A program made the translations under genes and the position numbers. The notes beneath the pieces are model-generated. The model was not told the DNA's origin. It did not search any database and saw nothing but the letters and a program-made list of their open reading frames with translations. DNA of 7,434 bases from Streptococcaceae bacterium (GTDB taxonomy: Bacteria > Bacillota > Bacilli > Lactobacillales > Streptococcaceae), in assembly GCA_031285105.1 (NCBI GenBank), contig JAITWV010000120.1, positions 1-7,434 of the forward strand, written 5' to 3'. Positions 4,221-7,434 of this stretch are shown here, piece by piece; within the stretch, counting starts at the first letter, position 1, and each line of letters starts with the position of its first letter.

Positions 4221-6890
4221 TTATTCTTTTAGTAAGCGTTCATAATAAAAATTCTTGCCAATCTGTAACAAAACAATATACGCTAAAACAATCAATAACC
4301 ACCACGCATAAAAGACATAAGGCAAACGCGATAAATTAACTAAACCACCTAAAGCTGTGAAATTCAATAATGAACCAACGAAAAACGCACCCACTGTTGA
4401 TAAGAAAATCGCTAAAGATGCGCGACTTTTAACAAATGGTAATTTTTTCGTGCGTAAAATATGAAACGCCATCGCTTGTGTTGCTAGAGATACTGCAAAC
4501 CACCCTGCTTGAAAATTTGCCTGATGAGCAGGAGTATTGTATTGGAAAACAAACCATAAAACAATAAAGGTTGTAATATCAAAAATACTTGAGATTGGTC
4601 CAACACTTAATGCAAATTTGCCTAGACCTTGTGTGCCCCATTTGACTGGTTTTGCTAATTCTTCTTCATCCACATGATCCCAAGGAATGGTTAATTGCGA
4701 AATATCATAAATTAAATTCAATGTTAGTAATTGAATTGAAAGCATTGGTAAAAATGGTAAAAAGGCTGAGGCAACTAAAACCGAAAAAACATTCCCAAAG
4801 TTTGATGAAAGGGTGATGCGAATATATTTCATCATGTTTGAAAAGACTTTGCGTCCTTCGATAACACCTGTTTCAAGCACTTGTAAGCTTTTTTCTAATA
4901 AGATAATCGTTGAAGCATCTTTGGTAATATCCGCTGCAGTATCGACTGAAATTCCCACATCAGCAGCTCTTAAACTTGGTGCATCATTAATGCCATCACC
5001 CATAAAACCAACTGTATGCCCGCCAGCTCTTAGTAAGTCAATAATCCGCGCTTTTTGCATTGGATTTAATTTCGCAAATAAATGGGTATCTTTGGTTGCC
5101 TTAAATAAGTCTTCATCCTCCATTTGTTCAATATCCGTACCAAGTAGATAATGGTCAACTGGAATTCCAACGTCTTCGCATACTTTTTTGGCAACAACTG
5201 CATTGTCACCGGTTAAGACTTTGACTGTCACCCCATGTTCTTGCAAGGAATGAATGGCTGTTTTTGCTGATTCTTTGGCTGGGTCTAGAAAACCAATAAA
5301 GCCAACAATCGTTAAGTCACGCTCCATTGATTGATCGAAGTCTTCTAATTCATCCTCAGTTAAAATCCGAGTCGCAACTGTCAGCACACGCATGCCTTTT
5401 AAATTCATTTGTAAATTGACTGCTTGCATTTGCTCTAAACGCTCAGGAGTAATTTTTACACGTTCACCATCAATCATCACGTGCGTTGAAATATCATCCA
5501 TTTCTTCTACAGCGCCTTTTGTGACCATTAAGTTTTGCCCATTGGCTTTGACCACAACAGACAAGACCCGGCGTGAAAAATCAAACGGAATTTCATCGAC
5601 TTTTTTGATATTCTCGTAAGGTTCAACGCGTTCTTGTTTTTCAAAGTATTCAATTACCGCATTGTCCATTAAGTTTTTCCAACCAGTCGAATAATTAGAA
5701 TTAATAAATCCTGCATCTAAAACATCATTATTATCATTACCTAACGGATCCACATGTTCCATCAAAACCACACGGTCTTCGGTAATTGTTCCTGTTTTAT
5801 CAGTACATAAAATATCCATTGAACCTAGGTTTTGAATCGCTGAAAGGTCTTTAACAATGACTTTTTCCTTTGATAAAGCAACTGCACCTTTGGCTAAATT
5901 GGTATTAACAATCATTGGTAACATTTCAGGTGTTAAACCAACAGCCACAGCAATCGCAAAGAAAAACGCATCCATAAACGAGCCTTTGGTAAACCAGTTA
6001 ATTCCTAAAACAACTGGAAATAACACTGCCACCATACCCAAAAGTAAACGTGAAACTTTCGTTAAACCAACATCAAAAGCCGTTTTTCCTTTAGAACCTG
6101 TTACTTTTGCGGCAATATCACCAAACATCGTCTGGGCACCTGTTTTGGTAATTAAAATCTCACCGTGCCCTGAAAGTACATCTGTTCCCATAAATAAGAC
6201 ATTGGGCGCATCAATGACATCAATTTCATCCCACTTGACTTGCTCATCCTCATCTAAATCATCTAAAATTCGTTTTTCAACTGGATAGCTTTCACCAGTC
6301 ATGGAAGATTGATTAATAAATAAATCCTTTGAGGTCAGTAAGATAGCATCGGCTGGAATCATATCACCGGTTTGAAGTAAGACAATATCTCCAGGCACAA
6401 TTTCGTCCATTGGAATTTCTTTGGCTTCTCCTTCACGTTTGACATTGGCGGTGTTTTCAATCATTTCTTTTAACTCAATAGCTGCTTGTTGTGATTTATA
6501 TTCTTGTACAAATGAAATCCCAACTGAAAATGACACCATCACAACCATCACAATCGTCGCTTCATGATCACCTGTTGCCCAAGATACAGCCGCTAAAAAG
6601 AGTAAAACTAACACAAAAGGATTAATAAACGCATGAGCAAGCATTTTATACCAAGGAGTTGGCTGTTGAGAAGCGACAATATTAGGACCATATTCTTCTA
6701 AACGAGACTGAGCATCCTCATGTTCTAACCCCATATAACTAGTACGCATTTCCATGAATAAATCTCGTCGTTCATACTGAGCAATCTTTTTAAGCAATTG
6801 ATTTTTACTATTTTTAGCTTGCCCTCTGTTTTTTACTGCAGAAACAATTGCCTTGTTTGTTCCTTTTTTCTTGCTGTTTGCTACTTGCAT
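4221..6890 (-). CDS. mgtA: Magnesium-transporting P-type ATPase (P3B)
   Basis: A complete 889-residue P-type ATPase that imports Mg2+ across the cytoplasmic membrane using ATP. In order: a Lys-rich N-terminal tail (1-45), helices 1 and 2 near 87-130, the actuator motif TGES at 198-201, the MgtA-specific helix 4 motif GLTPEMLPMI from 318, the phosphorylated Asp364 in DKTGT, LTGDN in the nucleotide domain, GDGIND at 631-636, and the C-terminal helices including NFGNVFSVLVASAFLPFLP and NLIYDISQLTIPWD. These match enterobacterial MgtA closely and separate it from Ca2+ or K+ pumps. The ATG at 6890 has GGGGTGA seven bases upstream; an in-frame ATG at 6917 has no ribosome site. Length and catalytic residues are intact. 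Expression should be set by the M-box upstream. Confidence 0.96.
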   Translation of the reverse strand: MQVANSKKKGTNKAIVSAVKNRGQAKNSKNQLLKKIAQYERRDLFMEMRTSYMGLEHEDAQSRLEEYGPNIVASQQPTPWYKMLAHAFINPFVLVLLFLAAVSWATGDHEATIVMVVMVSFSVGISFVQEYKSQQAAIELKEMIENTANVKREGEAKEIPMDEIVPGDIVLLQTGDMIPADAILLTSKDLFINQSSMTGESYPVEKRILDDLDEDEQVKWDEIDVIDAPNVLFMGTDVLSGHGEILITKTGAQTMFGDIAAKVTGSKGKTAFDVGLTKVSRLLLGMVAVLFPVVLGINWFTKGSFMDAFFFAIAVAVGLTPEMLPMIVNTNLAKGAVALSKEKVIVKDLSAIQNLGSMDILCTDKTGTITEDRVVLMEHVDPLGNDNNDVLDAGFINSNYSTGWKNLMDNAVIEYFEKQERVEPYENIKKVDEIPFDFSRRVLSVVVKANGQNLMVTKGAVEEMDDISTHVMIDGERVKITPERLEQMQAVNLQMNLKGMRVLTVATRILTEDELEDFDQSMERDLTIVGFIGFLDPAKESAKTAIHSLQEHGVTVKVLTGDNAVVAKKVCEDVGIPVDHYLLGTDIEQMEDEDLFKATKDTHLFAKLNPMQKARIIDLLRAGGHTVGFMGDGINDAPSLRAADVGISVDTAADITKDASTIILLEKSLQVLETGVIEGRKVFSNMMKYIRITLSSNFGNVFSVLVASAFLPFLPMLSIQLLTLNLIYDISQLTIPWDHVDEEELAKPVKWGTQGLGKFALSVGPISSIFDITTFIVLWFVFQYNTPAHQANFQAGWFAVSLATQAMAFHILRTKKLPFVKSRASLAIFLSTVGAFFVGSLLNFTALGGLVNLSRLPYVFYAWWLLIVLAYIVLLQIGKNFYYERLLKE

Positions 6891-6938
6891 ATTGTTCACC
6901 CCTTTAGATTCTTTCATTTGTTATGAATGAGCAAAATC

Positions 6939-6969
6939 TTTAAAAAAGAGCAAGTCTATCTTTTTTAAA
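6939..6969 (-). other. AT-only hairpin in the mgtA leader
   Basis: TTTAAAAAAGA (6939-6949) and TCTTTTTTAAA (6959-6969) are exact complements around a nine-base loop. It lies between the riboswitch terminator and the mgtA ribosome site. The minus-strand descending arm carries six U, so it might act as a weak pause, but it lacks G-C pairs. Confidence 0.4.
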
Positions 6970-7043
6970 AACTTGGATGATTTCTTTGTTCATTATAGCT
7001 TGATTTTACAAAAATAACATCCAATATCCTTAGCCAAGTGCAC

Positions 7044-7080
7044 AAAAAAACGCGCAACACAACGAGAATTGTGCGCGCGT
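7044..7080 (-). terminator. Riboswitch-controlled terminator of the M-box
   Basis: On the minus strand GCGC and CACAA arms form a stem: CGCGC (7079-7075) with GCGCG (7055-7051), and CACAA (7073-7069) with TTGTG (7062-7058). There is a small internal loop and a six-base hairpin loop, followed by seven U at 7050-7044. This is the expression platform. Its loop and 3' arm can also pair with the aptamer end. Confidence 0.92.
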
Positions 7081-7097
7081 GAAACATTCATACGTAC

Positions 7098-7255
7098 TAG
7101 ACTCTCGTTGAACTTTAGCACTGCATGGCTTAGAAAAAAATTTCAGCTACATTAAAAATTACCTTCACGATAATTTCTGCTGACCAGCTTGGCGTCTTTC
7201 GACATTTCGCGGCAGTAGCGTATTTCCTATGCAGGAGCCTCATCTAACAAATCTA
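7098..7255 (-). promoter_or_regulatory. M-box (ykoK-type) Mg2+ riboswitch aptamer
   Basis: The minus strand carries the conserved M-box blocks in order: GATGAGGCTCCT (7244-7233), ACGCTACTGCC, GACGCCAAGCTGGTCA (7196-7181), a GGTAATTTTTAATG stretch and CAGTGCTAAAG (7123-7113). The closing helix pairs TAGA-TTTGTT (7255-7246) with AACGAG...TCTA (7109-7098), with a two-base bulge and two G-U pairs. M-boxes fold around several Mg2+ ions and, when saturated, allow the terminator to form. It sits directly upstream of mgtA, a standard target. The similarity to the Bacillus subtilis ykoK leader is extensive, judged from memory of that sequence. Confidence 0.95.
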
Positions 7256-7273
7256 TATTTATATTACTTGTGA

Positions 7274-7302
7274 ATCATATACCTTTTTTTGCTATTTGTA
7301 AA
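7274..7302 (-). promoter_or_regulatory. Promoter of the M-box/mgtA transcript
   Basis: On the minus strand TTTACA (7302-7297) and TATGAT (7279-7274) are spaced by 17 bases. The expected start near 7267 lies about 12 bases before the aptamer closing helix, as usual for a riboswitch leader. From here to the mgtA ATG is about 375 bases. Further right (7303-7434) I see no gene or other supported element. Confidence 0.75.
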
Positions 7303-7434
7303 CAGATATGGAGAAATTAATAATAAAAAATCATTTAGCCAATAGCATTGATTTTGATTAATATAAAAACTTTCTCTTTAGTGCAGCGTAATTGATTTGG
7401 AGTTTGTGAAATACTAAGACGCTAAGGCGTTCTT

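Noticed and set aside
4813..6288. Plus-strand open frames inside mgtA
   Set aside because: They are antisense shadows of a complete P-type ATPase with all motifs in frame.
6891..6917. Longer start for mgtA at 6917
   Set aside because: No Shine-Dalgarno precedes it, while GGGGTGA is well placed before the ATG at 6890; the extra nine codons include that ribosome site.
6940..6993. 17-codon ORF in the mgtA leader (minus strand), tempting as a regulatory leader peptide like MgtL
   Set aside because: It has no recognisable ribosome site and no proline run or similar stalling feature; it also overlaps the AT hairpin.
6992..6997. TATAAT on the minus strand inside the mgtA leader, a possible second promoter that bypasses the riboswitch
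   Set aside because: No -35 lies 16-18 bases upstream and there is no TG extension; such hexamers are common in AT-rich DNA.
7419..7430. Small hairpin ACGC-TAAG-GCGT at the right edge
   Set aside because: Only four base pairs are clean and no T run follows on the minus strand; the context is cut by the window end.
7358..7432. Open minus-strand frame running in from the right edge, 24 codons and a stop
   Set aside because: Too short and without recognisable motif; it cannot be told from chance.

Overview
The window looks like chromosomal DNA of an AT-rich Gram-positive bacterium of the order Lactobacillales. An Enterococcus/Vagococcus-type member is plausible, but genus is not provable from this stretch. 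The grounds are strong purine-rich Shine-Dalgarno sites, TTGACA/TATAAT sigma-A promoters, short intrinsic terminators, and the gene families present. No mobile element, CRISPR array, tRNA or rRNA is visible.

Layout from left to right. (1) The minus strand carries the 5' end of an alpha-phosphoglucomutase-type gene (pgcA). It is cut by the window edge inside the catalytic TASHNP loop and has its own extended -10 promoter and a possible CcpA (cre) site. (2) Also on the minus strand is a two-gene translation unit, rpsP (ribosomal protein S16) then khpA (KH-domain RNA-binding protein). It is driven by two tandem consensus promoters and closed by an intrinsic terminator. (3) Divergent from it on the plus strand is a three-gene operon: a YtrA-type GntR repressor, an ABC ATPase and an eight-helix ABC permease. 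Its single promoter is overlapped by two dyads with a TGTA-N13-TACA core, which fits autorepression by the GntR protein. (4) A terminator usable in both directions separates this operon from a convergent, previously unlisted 42-residue, very basic ORF. That ORF has its own promoter and a good ribosome binding site. (5) Next to it on the minus strand is mgtA, a complete P-type Mg2+ ATPase gene. (6) Upstream of mgtA is a full M-box (ykoK-type) Mg2+ riboswitch with promoter, aptamer, an antiterminator alternative and an intrinsic terminator. The last 130 bases or so hold no gene I can support.

How it works together. Under ample Mg2+ the M-box should close and terminate transcription before mgtA. 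Under Mg2+ starvation the 3' strand of the aptamer closing helix can pair with the terminator loop and let transcription into mgtA continue. The GntR/ABC/permease operon resembles signal-induced export or cell-envelope stress modules, with the substrate unknown. The least explained part is the 3.85-4.22 kb interval: the small basic gene, an unusual pair of competing RNA helices at its stop codon, and an 18-bp perfect palindrome directly beside its promoter.
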